Positions 43,605 to 54,362 of a stretch of 64,000 bases of DNA are shown here, piece after piece. Position 1 is the first letter of the stretch; each line of letters starts with the position of its first letter. This stretch comes from Gigaspora rosea (Eukaryota; Glomeromycota; Glomeromycetes; Diversisporales; Gigasporaceae): positions 341,465 to 405,464 of the forward strand of contig QKWP01000115.1 in the NCBI GenBank assembly GCA_003550325.1. The letters are read 5' to 3'. The position numbers and the translations under genes are program-made. The notes below the pieces were generated by a model, which was not told the origin of the DNA, did not search any database, and saw only the letters and a list, made by a program, of their open reading frames with translations.

Positions 43605-43967
43605 CTAGGTCCGGTTCGGGTCTGGTCCAGTCAGGGTCCGGTCCGGGATCAGACCAGACTCAGACTCTAAATTTTACTAATTTCAGACTTCAGATCAGAC
43701 TCAGACTAAACTATGAGTCCGGTCCGGATCTGGTCCGAAGTCTGCAAACTGGTCTGAGTCTAAATATAATTATATGTATTTTTTGGCGCTGAACAAGTTT
43801 ACTTAGTGCATTTTGTAAGAATTAATTAGTAAAATTTTATAAATCATAAGATTTTATAGAATTTTATTAATAAAATTCTAAAAAATCTTATAATTAACAA
43901 ATTTTTATTAATTAATTCTAACAAAATTCACTAAGTAAACTTGTTCAGCACCTTAAAAATGTATTAA
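43605..43967. repeat. Composite repeat: GGTCCGG block plus foldback
   Basis: 43605-43785 is rich in GGTCCGG/CAGACTC motifs and aligns with 3095-3235. The foldback 43786-43967 has ends TTTTTTGGCGCTGAACAAGT and, inward, TTTTTAAGGTGCTGAACAAG, both continuing TTTACTTAGTG, with pairing arms around a TAATAAAATT centre. Confidence 0.8.
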
Positions 43968-44238
43968 AACAGTTTATTTGTTTTTACTTTACTTGAAATT
44001 TAGAGATTTGGTGCACAATTTTGGATTTTTGAACAACAGAAGTACAATTTTAAGAGAGTTGTTTAAGGGCGTTAAAAAGAAAAACAAAATGCGATTTACA
44101 AAGCAGGATTCACCACCTCTTGCTATAATTATGATGTCATCACAAAATTTATCACGCGCCACTAGTGATGTGCCATTTGTATATTGCCTGAATTTTTTTA
44201 GATTTTTTAGCAGTACATATAGTTGTACAGTGCATATA

Positions 44239-44249
44239 GTATGTGAAAT
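44239..44249 (+). repeat. Target-site duplication of LINE B, left
   Basis: GTATGTGAAAT, identical to 53393-53403, immediately next to the poly(T) (poly(A) of the minus-strand element). Confidence 0.75.
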
Positions 44250-44429
44250 TTTTTTTTTTAATGTTAAAGGTAAGACCATACTTTTATCTTTATTAGATTT
44301 AATAGAAACTTTTACAGACAAAAACTTTCATTACTTAAATCTATTGTTAAGAGTAAAACTCAAACATATATCTAAATGTATTTAAATACTTATCTGCGGC
44401 CTAAACCTACCAGAGTGGCCAAGGCTCAC

Positions 44430-45134
44430 CTAGATTTGGTTATATGAGAGAATATCAGAGAAGTGTGTTGAGTATTTAATCCATTTGGGAAGCCATGTTT
44501 CAATTTTATGAATAGGAGTTTGTGTAGTAGATTCATTGTTATTAGAAGAAGTATTTGATAATGTGTGTGTTATCTTGGTGAGTTTGTAAAGATATAGGCT
44601 GATTTTGGAACTAAAATACAATAGGGAATCCAAATATTTGTATAGATTTGTTGGTTAATATTAAGAAGTAATTCAATAGTAAGGGAACTAGCAGATTTAA
44701 TAGATAAGGTATATTTGCGTATTGTATGTATGATTTCAAAAGAAACAAAACCAGATAAGGTAGAAAGTAAAGAAGGTCTGTTTGGAAAGTAATGGATTTG
44801 AAAACTATCCAAGTTTATAATTTGGGTATAAAGATTTTCAGCATTAGCTTGTGAGATCTCAAGCTTACTGGAGCTTAAAGTAGTGGATATTGAATTTTTT
44901 ATAATACTAAGTAGTGGTTCAGAGGTGGGACAAATAGCCCAATGTAGTAAATTACTTGCATTGTGGCATATGTGACAAATGTTAGGGTATGCTGAGTTTC
45001 TTTTGTGCAAAATATGTGGGGCTGGAAGATCATCTAAGAGCATTTTAACTCTAAATGATTTAAGAGTAGAAGATTGAAAACTATGTGAGAAGTTAAAGAT
45101 TTTTTGGTTATTATTAATGTAGAGTCAAGTGGCA
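44430..45134 (-). pseudogene. LINE B ORF2 C-terminal region with zinc motif
   Basis: Follows the RNase H piece after a frameshift near 45130. MLLDDLPAPHILHKRN, then CHICHNASNLLHWAIC (C-x2-C-x7-H-x3-C, about 44985-44940), a nucleic-acid-binding motif at the same place as in related LINEs. A shift near 44620 leads to SSNNNESTTQTPIHKIETW and the stop at 44430. That end matches LINE A. 3' untranslated sequence 44260-44429 follows. Confidence 0.75.
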
Positions 45135-45136
45135 TT

Positions 45137-46306
45137 CTAGTTAATATATTGAGAAATAGCTATCCATTGCTGAAAGCGGTTTTGTGATGACCAGAGTGCA
45201 ATTATATGTGCATAGCATATTGTTCTTATGCTACGTCTGATAGAAAGCTCTATAGGGAACTCGTCAAGAAAAATAGTATGCTGAGGATTGTATATGTTGT
45301 GTGGATTAAAAATAAGATAAGGTGCAATTTGGTGACTACGTGCTAATTGATCAGCTTTATTGTTGAATTCATTGTTTTGGTGTGCTGTTACTTTGTGAAA
45401 TATGATATTAAGATTGAATGATTTTGCAAAATTTAATAGTGTATTCCAAATAGGCCAATACGGAATATTTGAGGATTTAGAGAGTAAAGTATTGTTAATA
45501 AGGTTGTTGTATTTGGATATTATAGATTGAGAATCTGTAAAAACTTGAATATTGCAGTTTCTAGGTGCAGTACAGATTGCAGACAGGATTGCTATAAGTT
45601 CAGCCTTAAAAGAACAAGGCCAGAATTTAGTTTGTGCCTGAAAAGTATGTATGATAAATGTGTTCTGTAGCTGTATCCAGCCTATACCCATAGAGCATTG
45701 AGAGCTACTAAGGTTGAAAACAGATCCATCAGTATAAAATATGAGTTCAGTTAGGTTGTAGTTTTGATTAGCAATAGATTGAAGATTATCAAATGCATTG
45801 ATAGGATGAAATATAGGAGGAATTAATGTAGTAGGAATTATGATGTTTGGTGAAGGTGGAATGTAAATAGGATTTCTGTTTGCAATGGAGTAAATGAGAT
45901 CTAAATGATTAGCATTCAGATTAATTGATTTGTTAGAATTGAGTCTGCCAAAAAATTTTGTAGCATGACTAGTAGGTATAAAAATAGTGCACTTGTTCAC
46001 AATAGTTTTTGAGTTAAGAGGACAATTGAAGCATGGAAATGTAGTAATAGGTGCTAATGGATATAAACTTGTAAATTGTTCTTCAATAGAGCATTGCCAA
46101 TGAGTTATTAAAGTATGATCTGAGGTAGTAAACTTCCGGCGTGCTTTACCTAAGATAATTTGATTATCTAAAGTAGTAATTAACCATGGTTTGGTGTGTT
46201 TGAAAGAGTGTCCAGTAGTATAACTATAAAAATTAGTTTGAGCCAGATTAAAGTGTGTATATATAGTTCGCTCAAATGAGTAGCTAGTAACTTTATCTTC
46301 CAACAA
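45137..46306 (-). CDS. LINE B ORF2, RNase H part (open 389 codons)
   Basis: The longest open frame in the window. RNase H landmarks: LIFYTDGSVFNLSSS, WPCSFKAELIAILSA, IQVFTDSQSIISKYN, then VTAHQNNEFNNKADQLARSH. All the acidic residues (D, E, D, D) and the His are present, so the fold could be active. It would remove the RNA strand after reverse transcription. It is in fact the middle of ORF2: the upstream frame breaks near 46306 and the downstream one near 45137. The stretch before the RNase H is the usual connection region. Confidence 0.8.
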   Translation of the reverse strand: MLEDKVTSYSFERTIYTHFNLAQTNFYSYTTGHSFKHTKPWLITTLDNQIILGKARRKFTTSDHTLITHWQCSIEEQFTSLYPLAPITTFPCFNCPLNSKTIVNKCTIFIPTSHATKFFGRLNSNKSINLNANHLDLIYSIANRNPIYIPPSPNIIIPTTLIPPIFHPINAFDNLQSIANQNYNLTELIFYTDGSVFNLSSSQCSMGIGWIQLQNTFIIHTFQAQTKFWPCSFKAELIAILSAICTAPRNCNIQVFTDSQSIISKYNNLINNTLLSKSSNIPYWPIWNTLLNFAKSFNLNIIFHKVTAHQNNEFNNKADQLARSHQIAPYLIFNPHNIYNPQHTIFLDEFPIELSIRRSIRTICYAHIIALWSSQNRFQQWIAISQYIN

Positions 46307-48560
46307 AGTAAACTATAGAGGAATTCTTCCTTTTGGAATTTTGTTAAGTCGAGGTGAAATATGTTTCCAGTCAAGTAAATGTAGATTATCAAAAGTAGTG
46401 ATTTGTTCCAAAATGGGAAGATGATGATGTCAGATTTGCTTTTTAAAGATTTGGTATTTTGGGTGTGAGGATAGAATAGATTCTAGAGACACAGATCCCT
46501 CTTTAATTGTAAAAGGAATACTCCAGTTTGTATTAGGACTAATTATACAATTGAGATGTTTGAACAATAATATAATTTTAAAGTTTGTAGTATGTCTGTT
46601 GGGTCTATCAATTATAGGATTGGGATGTAAGAAAATACTAGTAGGTGACTAGAGATTGTTTTGAATTTGCTGAATTTGAATGTGGGTTGTGGTTCCAAGT
46701 AGATCATTATTGTTTAATCGTTTAATAAAGTTGGATATATGGTGCTGAAGTTGAATATCCCAGATATTTTTAATATTATATATTTGCGGATGAAGTAGTG
46801 TACTAGTAGGGAAAGTTCGGCTAAGTTTAGCTTTGTGTTTGACTAAACCTATATGTTGTTTAAGAATTTTGTTACATATAGATCTGTTAAGAACTATATT
46901 TTGTAGTCGATATTTAATAGTTGGAATAATAACAGTATTAATAATATATCTGGCATGGTATCAGTAATTTGCTTTGTTTTGGTAATATTAATAAGTTGGG
47001 AGAACTCAGCAGAAATTAGTTGTATTTGTTGAGTTTGCTTGTTGTTGAGTGTAAACCAACATCCAAGAAATTTAAAAGGTTGATGACATGGCCAGAGGGA
47101 TATAGCTTGGTTATTAAAGATTATAGGAGAATAATTATTTGGTTTGCTATTAGTTGATAAAGTTGATTTAGATGGGTTAACCTGAATATTGGCCATAGTA
47201 TAAAAAGATTTAGCAATTGAAATATATTGGCAAGCTCGTTACGGAAAGGAGCAATCCACAAAGTATCATCCATATAAGCTAATACTGAGCAGTGTGTTTT
47301 AATTTTTTCTTTGGTATAGCTTTTGAGATTTGTTATTCAGGAAGTTTCAGTAGTATAACCAGATGAGTTAGTATGAATATAGGTAATGAGTGGATCATAA
47401 TAAATCCGCCATAAAAGAGGAGTAATAGTTTCACCCTGGTTAATACCATTTTGAACCTGATAAGGTAGGGTAAAACCAAGATTTGTAATAACTTGATTTT
47501 GTCTATCAACTAGTAAATTAGTAAGGATATTGATAATACTAATTGGTAAAGCAAGTCGATGAAGGGCTTGTTCAAGTAAAGTAAAGTTTACAGAGTCATA
47601 GGCTTTGCTCATATCTTGGGATAGAATCCAGATTTCTTTGTAATTGCAATTAGCATCCTCTATTAAGTTGTTTAGAATATGTATAGGGATAGAAGTACTA
47701 TTGCCTGGAAGGGCTATATAGTTGTAAGGTGATAGAATAGAATATTGTAAGAATACTTGGTTGAGTCAGTTAGTAAGGATTTTGGTATATACTTTTCAGA
47801 TATGTTCAATAAGGCTAATAGGATGAGTAAGATTTAGATTGCCATCAAATGAGTTATTTTTAGGAATAGGAAATATTCTTCCATGCTTCCATAATTTGGG
47901 CATACGACCTTGGGAAAGGCATTGATTAAATAAAAAAGTAAGTGAAATAATACAAGTCTGGCTAAGGTGTTTGATCATTTCATTGCTAATGCCTGTAGGC
48001 CCACAGGCTTTGCCATTTGAAAGCTTAGTAATTGTTTGAAGAACTTCATCTTCTGTAATAGGATTAATGAGTGAGGTATACCAGCTAGGATTAATATGAG
48101 GGAGTGGAGCATAGTATTGTTGCCAAAGCTATTAAAAATAGGTTGGTTGGTTGGTCTATAAGTTGTCTAGTTACAACAATGTGATTGAACATGTTGTTTG
48201 ATTGTGACAGGGTTGGTTATTAGTTGATTTTCAAGTTTAATATTGGAGAAATGAACTGGAGTTTGATATCAGTCCAGGATACTATTAATAGCTTGTAAGG
48301 GTTTAGAAACAAGAGTTTCGCATCTGTTTTCTGAAGCTTGATTTATTTGCTGACGAAGGAGAAGTGAGTGCTCAAGGTGGTATGCATGATAAATCTGTTT
48401 CCATATATTATAGGCATGTTGAAGCCAGGGACAAATATGAGTTGAATCAAGTGATACAAGAGGTTGAAGATTGCTTTTGGTATAGGAATTGATAAGTAAT
48501 ATATGTGTGTTAATATGTGGCAGATACAGATTGGTATTGCTTTTAATAGTTTTAATTAAA
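46307..48560 (-). pseudogene. LINE B reverse transcriptase region
   Basis: In order on the minus strand: NGKACGPTGISNEMIKHLSQ near 48000, GRIFPIPKNNSFDGN and PISLIEHI near 47850, motif A DMSKAYDSV (47616-47590), motif B GINQGETITPLLWRIYYDP near 47440-47390, motif C YMDD (47277-47266, LAYMDDTLWIA). Both catalytic Asp pairs are kept, unlike LINE A. Stops or shifts near 47800, 47335, 47200 and 46890 break the frame. Thumb sequence with VNPSKSTLSTNSKPN continues to about 46310. The N-terminal linker 48560-48050 has the same style as LINE A. Confidence 0.85.
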
Positions 48561-49900
48561 TGACCAAGCTTTTTTAGGCCTGTATGAAGAGCAGTACAGT
48601 GTGGTGTGTACTTGTGATTGTAACTTTGCTTTCGAGAAATTTTGTTAGGAATTGTTTGAATTGCAGCTTGTATAATACAATGCTGAATTTTGTGCCAGAT
48701 AGTATCGATATTCTCTTGAGTATCAATTGATAGTGGAATGTTGTGTTGTATAAATAGATCAGTACAAAGTTCTGAAAATTTAGACTATTGGTTGTTGACA
48801 TAGCTTTGTAGTCAAAGATTCGGCGACTAATTCCAGTACGAAGGCATTGTGGCTTAGAGTAGGCATTAGGAAATGTTCATGATGTAGTAAGGATAAGATG
48901 ATCACTAGAGGTACTAGTATTACTATTATCTAGATAATATGAAAAAAGAAATTGTATATTAAATGAATCAGTCCAGATATAGTCAATTCTACTAGAACTT
49001 GTATTGTTTGACCATGTGTGGTGTGTATTGTTTAGATGTTCTCCAATATCAAATATATTTAATCGATGTAAAAAGTTTATAAGTTTGTATATAGATGATG
49101 AACTAAGAGTATTGTCTTGTGTATTGAAATCACCAAAAATAATAGGATGAAGATTTAGCTGTTTTAGCTTGTTGTATCCAGTTAATAATAATGTTTTGTG
49201 TATTTGCTCTTTTTGTCATCTCAGTTGAAGAAAAATATACTGAAATAATTCATAGTTTAATATCACTTTTGAAGAATAAGTCTAATGCAACAGCTCCACC
49301 TGGATGAGTAAGGTAGCTATGTACATGAGGTTTGAGGTGATTGTGAATCATAATTGCAGTACCTTCTGATAAGCTATCTGAATTGGCCCAATAGTAGGTA
49401 AATAAGTTGTTATTACAAAAGGAAAGCTTAGTTTTGTATGAGATTTTGGTTTCAGTGATACAAGCAATAGAGGTGTTATGGTTGATACAATAATCTTGCC
49501 AGATTTGTCTTTTGGAGGCTATATTAAAACCTCTGACATTATGAGTAGCTATATTTAGATTTAGATCTCGAGTAGTTGGTTGTATAGGAGAAGAAGTATG
49601 GAGTTGATAGGACTCTAAACAAGTCCAATAAGTAGATATTGGACTTGGTATTGAGCAGCTTGATGTAGAAGATTTAAGTAGGATTTTGTAGCAGTATGGT
49701 AAGTCTTCAAATAGTAATAATGAATAGTTGGGTAAAGGACAGAGTTCATGAGGTATATATATATGTGCCTCTTTATAGTCTTGTGTTTTGTTTGTATAAA
49801 TAGATATTTTGATAAAATGTGGAGAGTAGAGTTCTGGGTAGTTGTGTTTTATATGATTTAAGAATGATTCAATAGTTTGTGATAATGGTAAAATAGGCAA
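48561..49900 (-). pseudogene. LINE B ORF2 start and endonuclease domain
   Basis: MPILPLSQTIESFLNHIKHN at 49900 begins a conserved N-terminal region. The endonuclease follows: IATHNVRGFN, ACITETKISY (Glu), then after a stop near 49255 and a frameshift near 49180 PIIFGDFNTQ (Asp, near 49140), SSSRIDYIWTD near 48985, and TSSDHLIL near 48900. The catalytic set looks complete. Enzymes of this fold nick target DNA to prime reverse transcription. Linker region continues SKFSELCTDLFIQHNIPLSI to 48560. Confidence 0.85.
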
Positions 49901-50029
49901 ATTGTAATACTGAAGAAATTTGTTATAACAAGTATTTTGAATAGTTGCTGTATTTGATATTGATATAATTTGTTAAGATTGTACCTTAGCAGGATGTGAT
50001 ATATTGGTAGCTAAGATAGAAGGTTGTTC

Positions 50030-51586
50030 TTCTATGGGGTCGCTCGCCGTTTAAAGCTCGGCTCTCACAGCTGCGCAGGATACCAAAGCCTGACCTGTAC
50101 GTTGGGTCTGGCCGTTATTAACTTGGTCCTCCGTGTAAATAGGCTCATCCACCTGCCTACTTACATCATTCTCTTCCAAAAATGGCACACTATAAGTGAA
50201 AGACATTATTATTTTGGAAGCAGCAGCTGCATTAATGTTATCCACAGAAGAACTTATTGAAAAAGGAAGCTATATGTAGCAGAAGGGTTTGTAGATGAAG
50301 TAGATAGGAATAATATATCTTTTACTATAGTTGGAATTTTGATTTTATAGTATTTAATAATGAATTTTTCAGCTTGAATAAAATAGTCTTGTTCATAGCT
50401 TTGTTTAATTTGTGCAATTGAGAATTTTAATTGACTTTGGACATTGTAGTAGAGAATAATTCTAGCCAGAATATGTGAATCAATAGTTGGTATAATAGTT
50501 TTTTCAAGTGCTTGTTCTAGACTAAGCTCAGAAATATTGTCATTTTGTGCTGCTGCTTTAAGATATGCTTTAAGATGTGAAAATAAGTAAAAGGCAGTTC
50601 GTTTAGTAGTTGTTTCTGTATCATTAAGCTAAGCAAACTTTTGATCAGCCTTAAATGCTAGCTCATTTAGTGTATGTAGTGGAATTGGTTTTTTAAAGGT
50701 AGCAGCATATTGTTGTCCAGATGAGAAAATAGAAAAGTTGGGATTATATGGGGTCTTTTGGAAAATTGTACTATCTTTTTCTGGTGCAGGATATGTAGTA
50801 AAAGATTGTTTGAAAAAGTATAAAGAGAGGTTTTATAGTTGTGTTGTTTGTCATTTTGATCTTCAAGAATAGAACACTTGGGATCTTTGCATGTATGGAT
50901 ATGGTGAAGAGCTTTTTTGTTGGTTTGAGTTGAGCGATCTCTGAGAGAACAAGGTTCTGAAATTTGAAATTCTAAGGGTAGAAGTTTTTTACATTCATCA
51001 GCTAGTTTGGTGGCAATTTGGAATTTAAGATAATTGTAGACTTTCTGTTGATTAATATTTGAAATTGTTTTTGATAGGATTTAAAGAAGGTTTCAAACCA
51101 TTCATTAAATTTGTGTATATATGGTTTAAGAGAAAGAATTTGGTAGGTACCAAGAAAATCAGATTTTGGAATATTAATATTAATAGTAATTGTAAAACGA
51201 TTGTTATTAAAAATTTCAAATAAAGGCTTTTGAGGAGTGTCATAGCTGATATTATATTGTAGTGTGCATCAAAGGGGCTTGATATCAAGCTTTTCTGCAA
51301 ATTTTTGGTAATGAATAGTCTCATATTTGTCATTAAGAAAAAAATATAAGCGAGCAAAGTTAATTGAAACTCAGCAATGCTCAATTGCAGTATAAGGAGG
51401 TATGGAATAGTGTGATCTAAAAATATGGATATAGTTAAGTTTGGTAAATAGAAGTTCTGTGAATTTAGCAAGTAGCTTTTTAAGGGTTGAGACAAATGCA
51501 TAGTGTGGAATATTAAGTTGTGGGTCTAGTGATAGGTTTGTTTGTTTAAGAAATTGTATGAGGAATTCTGGTTTTTCAGCTGCCAT
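50030..51586 (-). pseudogene. LINE B ORF1, C-terminal half
   Basis: Reading from an ATG at 51586: MAAEKPEFLIQFLKQTNLSL, then a stop at 51371 and continuing protein (NFARLYFFLNDKYETIHYQK, KPLFEIFNNNRFTITININI, KPYIHKFNEWFETFFKSYQK) to about 51000, and further pieces to 50050. It ends with a short GC-rich module (NNGQTQRTGQALVSCAAVRA, 50060-50150) shared with LINE A. The ATG overlaps the end of the 380-codon frame by 61 bases, so this is either an overlapping second frame or, more simply, a one-base slip. Confidence 0.65.
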
Positions 51587-52668
51587 AGTATTGAGTAGAC
51601 AGTTAAAACTTTGTTTTTGAATAGGTTTTTGGCTTGATGCTGTTTGTTTTTGTTTTTGGTTTTCAGAAGGAATTGGTGCTCCTGGTATAAATTTATGAAG
51701 ATGAGATTTGAAAAATTAAAAATTTGTTGTGCTAATGTGGTATTTAATTTGGTATTCTGTTCCATTTCATTTGTTACTGGATATTTAGCAAACCAGTCTA
51801 GATCATTAGAAGTATCTCTAGAAGGTTTCTTTTGATCAGATTGGTGTTGTTCTTGGTTATTATCTTGTTGAAACTCTTGAGATAATTTGGGTTGTTGTTG
51901 TTGAAGTTCTTCTAAAGTTGGTGGTGTATTGGAGTGTAAAACAGATTGAGAAGAAGCTAAAGATTCTTGTAAATTAGGTTGGTTGTTGTTGTCATCAATC
52001 TCCATATCTAAAGGATTAGATAATAAAATTTCAGAATTAGGTTGATTGGGTTGTTCAGTTTGGCTTGCTGTTCCTGTAGATGTTAATGGTTGAAGAGTAG
52101 AAGCAAGAGGGTTTTGTGTCTGTTTTTGTTGCTTTAAATTTTGAAGACACAATTTGTGATAAATATTGTTAAGTTCAAAGATTCCATCTTTGAGAAGATA
52201 GTGTCTTTTATCATCTCTAATTTCACAACCAATTTCTTGTTTACATTTGAAGCATGGATGGGTATGTGTATTGGATAATTGATCTGTTGTTAGTAGTGAA
52301 GGGATAAATTCAGAGGATTCTTCTGTTTTTTTAAGGAGTTTTTTGAATTGAGAGCGGGATTTGACTACAGAAAAGGTTTGGTTTAGTTGATAGATAGTAT
52401 TTTTATTTGAGGTAAATTTTGTATGGTATTGGTTGCAGAGACATGTAATGATTTGGTTTGTTGTAGCAGCTGGAAAGAAGTGTGTAGCCTTGTTAGAGTT
52501 GCCTAAATAGTTTTTGCTAATACATGATGTTGGTTTTATCTCTGGTGGAGATGGTCTAGCAGTATTTGGATTATCTTCATGAATAAAGATGCCATATCTA
52601 TTAGGATATTGCATAAAAAAGATATCTAAATCAGTTGTATCTGGTTCAACAAAGGTTTGTATAGGCAT
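51526..52668 (-). CDS. LINE B ORF1, N-terminal half (380 codons open)
   Basis: Begins MPIQTFVEPDTTDLDIFFMQ at 52668. Around residues 140-180 a Cys cluster (HPCFKCKQEIGCEIRDDKRH and a later YHKLC) forms a probable zinc-binding unit. Residues about 185-300 are Gln/Asn/Ser/Pro-rich (LEELQQQQPKLSQEFQQDNN), low complexity. Then a lysine-rich segment (KTKNKNKQHQAKNLFKNK). ORF1 proteins of LINEs bind the element RNA; that role is inferred from position and the zinc-like cluster. The frame stops at 51526, where the continuation is in another frame from 51586. Confidence 0.7.
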   Translation of the reverse strand: MPIQTFVEPDTTDLDIFFMQYPNRYGIFIHEDNPNTARPSPPEIKPTSCISKNYLGNSNKATHFFPAATTNQIITCLCNQYHTKFTSNKNTIYQLNQTFSVVKSRSQFKKLLKKTEESSEFIPSLLTTDQLSNTHTHPCFKCKQEIGCEIRDDKRHYLLKDGIFELNNIYHKLCLQNLKQQKQTQNPLASTLQPLTSTGTASQTEQPNQPNSEILLSNPLDMEIDDNNNQPNLQESLASSQSVLHSNTPPTLEELQQQQPKLSQEFQQDNNQEQHQSDQKKPSRDTSNDLDWFAKYPVTNEMEQNTKLNTTLAQQIFNFSNLIFINLYQEHQFLLKTKNKNKQHQAKNLFKNKVLTVYSILWQLKNQNSSYNFLNKQTYH

Positions 52669-53392
52669 TTTGGTAAATGTAACACTATTATAGATAATGA
52701 GAGCTTTAAAAATTGGTAACTTTTGGTTTGTGTAATGCTGTACAACTTGTGTAACTATATAAGTTATAGTATGTGGCTAGTGTGGCTAGTATAGCTAGTG
52801 TGGCTTATGTAGCTTGTGTAACTAAAATATAAATAGTAAAAGCTTTACACAAAGTTTGTGTAAATTAAAAAGAATACAAATTTGTAATTGTTTGTTTTGT
52901 GTAAGATTAATTAATTTAAAAAAGGAAAGTTGTATAAATTAAGTAATTTATAGAGGAACCACTAATATTTGATTGTTTAAAACGTTGGTAGAGTTTAGAA
53001 TTAATAGGGGTAAAAGCAAAAAGAATAAAAAAAAATTTTAAAGAGGGCTTAGAGTATTTTGGTTATAGAATAGTGAGTTTTTGACCATTTTTGATAATTT
53101 ATATGTTGAAATAAAGCCAAGAATGAGCTGAACAACTTTGTCTTAAGGAATAAGACAAGTTTCCTTGGCCCAAATTATGAAATTAAATGAAATATTTATT
53201 TAGATATAAATTGTAATATTTAAATGAAGGGGAGCTAAAATAGTACAAAATTTTGTAACTTTATGTAATTTTGTGAATAGAGCAAGTTTATTTAATTGCT
53301 AAAGGTCTAATTACTTAATAAATTTTGAGGAAATTTAATTTTTTTAAATAGAAAGATTTTGGCACAAGTGATCATCAGGAAGAGTTGTCCTG
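52669..53392 (-). promoter_or_regulatory. LINE B 5' leader with short tandem repeats
   Basis: About 720 bp between the 5' end of the element and ORF1. At 52755-52830 five or six copies of a 10-bp TAGTGTGGCT-type unit stand about 90 bp upstream of the ORF1 ATG. LINE promoters lie in this leader; that the repeats take part is inference. Confidence 0.45.
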
Positions 53393-53403
53393 GTATGTGA
53401 AAT
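53393..53403 (+). repeat. Target-site duplication of LINE B, right
   Basis: GTATGTGAAAT, same as 44239-44249. Confidence 0.75.
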
Positions 53404-53868
53404 ATATATAGTACATATATGATATATATATACAAAATTTTGCAAAAAATAATTTTGCTTAGAAAATAAAAGGCAGTTTCATAAGGGAAAATTTAAAATA
53501 TGAATAGTTTTATGTTCTAGAATATTCTAAAAAATTTTTTGTGTACTGTACTATACACGGCATATAACTAGTACCACACTAATTTTAAAATTAGGTTCCT
53601 AATGATCAATCAATCAATTATAATTGTCAGGATTTAAATTATTAGATATTAGATCAATCGCCATTTGTATCTATCTACGGCATGGCTCCTTCTTGTTATA
53701 TAATATGTTCATAATATAAGAGTTTGCGAACTTACACTATTAAAAAAATGTCTTAGTAACCATATACTTCGTAATATTACATATCATTCCGTTCCAGATA
53801 AAAAAAAAAAATTTATAGTTTCAATTTTTTGACCCGGCTGGGTTATGTAAACCAAGAAATTTATTTTG
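53404..53868. other. AT-rich spacer, no gene seen
   Basis: TATATA tract 53400-53440, otherwise nothing recognisable. Confidence 0.4.
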
Positions 53869-53869
53869 T

Positions 53870-54362
53870 ATGGTCTAAGTACCAGTTTCAATTATTCTTT
53901 TCTTGTTCATTCTTTTTTTCGCTTTACTAATTCTTTTTTTCTTTTTGCAGCTTTGTTGTAGTAAAACGTAAAATTGATTTGGAATAAAAATCTGGATATG
54001 TAGAAAACTGAAACTGGTATATTATAAGTAACAGTTTCAATTATTCATTTGTTCCTTTTTTTTTGCTTTCTAATTCTTTTCTTTCTTTTGCATCTTTGTT
54101 GTAATGAAATGCAGGATTAAACTGGAAATATAGATGAAATAGGTGGGCAAGTAAAACTAGTATATAAGATAAGTACTAGTTTAAATTATTTTTTCTTGTT
54201 TGTATTTTTTTTCACTTTACTAATTCTTTTATTTCTTTTGTAGCTCTATTGCTATAAAACATGAAATTAAGCTGAAAATGGAAATTTGAACCAGAATCGA
54301 AGCTAAAACTGGTATAAGTACCAGTTTCAATTTTTCTTTCTATGTTTCTTTATTTTTTACTA
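53870..54362 (+). repeat. Satellite-like tandem repeat (about 145 bp unit)
   Basis: Units start near 53881, 54030, 54170 and 54322 with CAGTTTCAATTATTC, pass through TTTACTAATTCTTTT and CTTTTTGCAGCTTTGTTGTA, and end AAACTGGTATA. The fourth unit is split by the element 54363-55682 and continues at 55683-55770 (TAATTCTTTTTTTGTAGCTT). Confidence 0.85.

Larger units (their letters stand above)
44250..53392 (-). mobile_element. LINE B, near full-length non-LTR retrotransposon
   Basis: Minus-strand LINE of 9.14 kb bounded by the 11-bp duplication, with a poly(A) tail (44250-44259) and AATAAAG about 30 bp before it. Layout: 5' leader with tandem repeats, ORF1, ORF2 with AP-endonuclease-like, reverse transcriptase, RNase H and C-terminal zinc motif. 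The RNase H points to the I/Tad/R1-like group of LINEs. Catalytic motifs are largely intact, but frameshifts and stops are spread along both ORFs, so it is dead but younger than LINE A. Confidence 0.88.

Noticed and set aside
43978..44385. Open frames of 135 (plus) and 110 codons (minus)
   Set aside because: They overlap on opposite strands, cross the LINE B poly(A) tail and target site, and show no domain.
44395..44445. A-box-like CCAGAGTGGCCAAGGC, possible tRNA
   Set aside because: No matching B box or cloverleaf follows; it lies in the LINE B 3' untranslated part.
48574..48801. 75-codon minus frame starting MSTTNSLNF
   Set aside because: The true LINE B frame here reads SKFSELCTDLFIQHN; this is its shifted shadow.
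51052..51501. 149-codon minus frame starting MHLSQPLKS
   Set aside because: Leucine/isoleucine-rich shadow of ORF1; the neighbouring frame aligns better with a soluble protein sequence.
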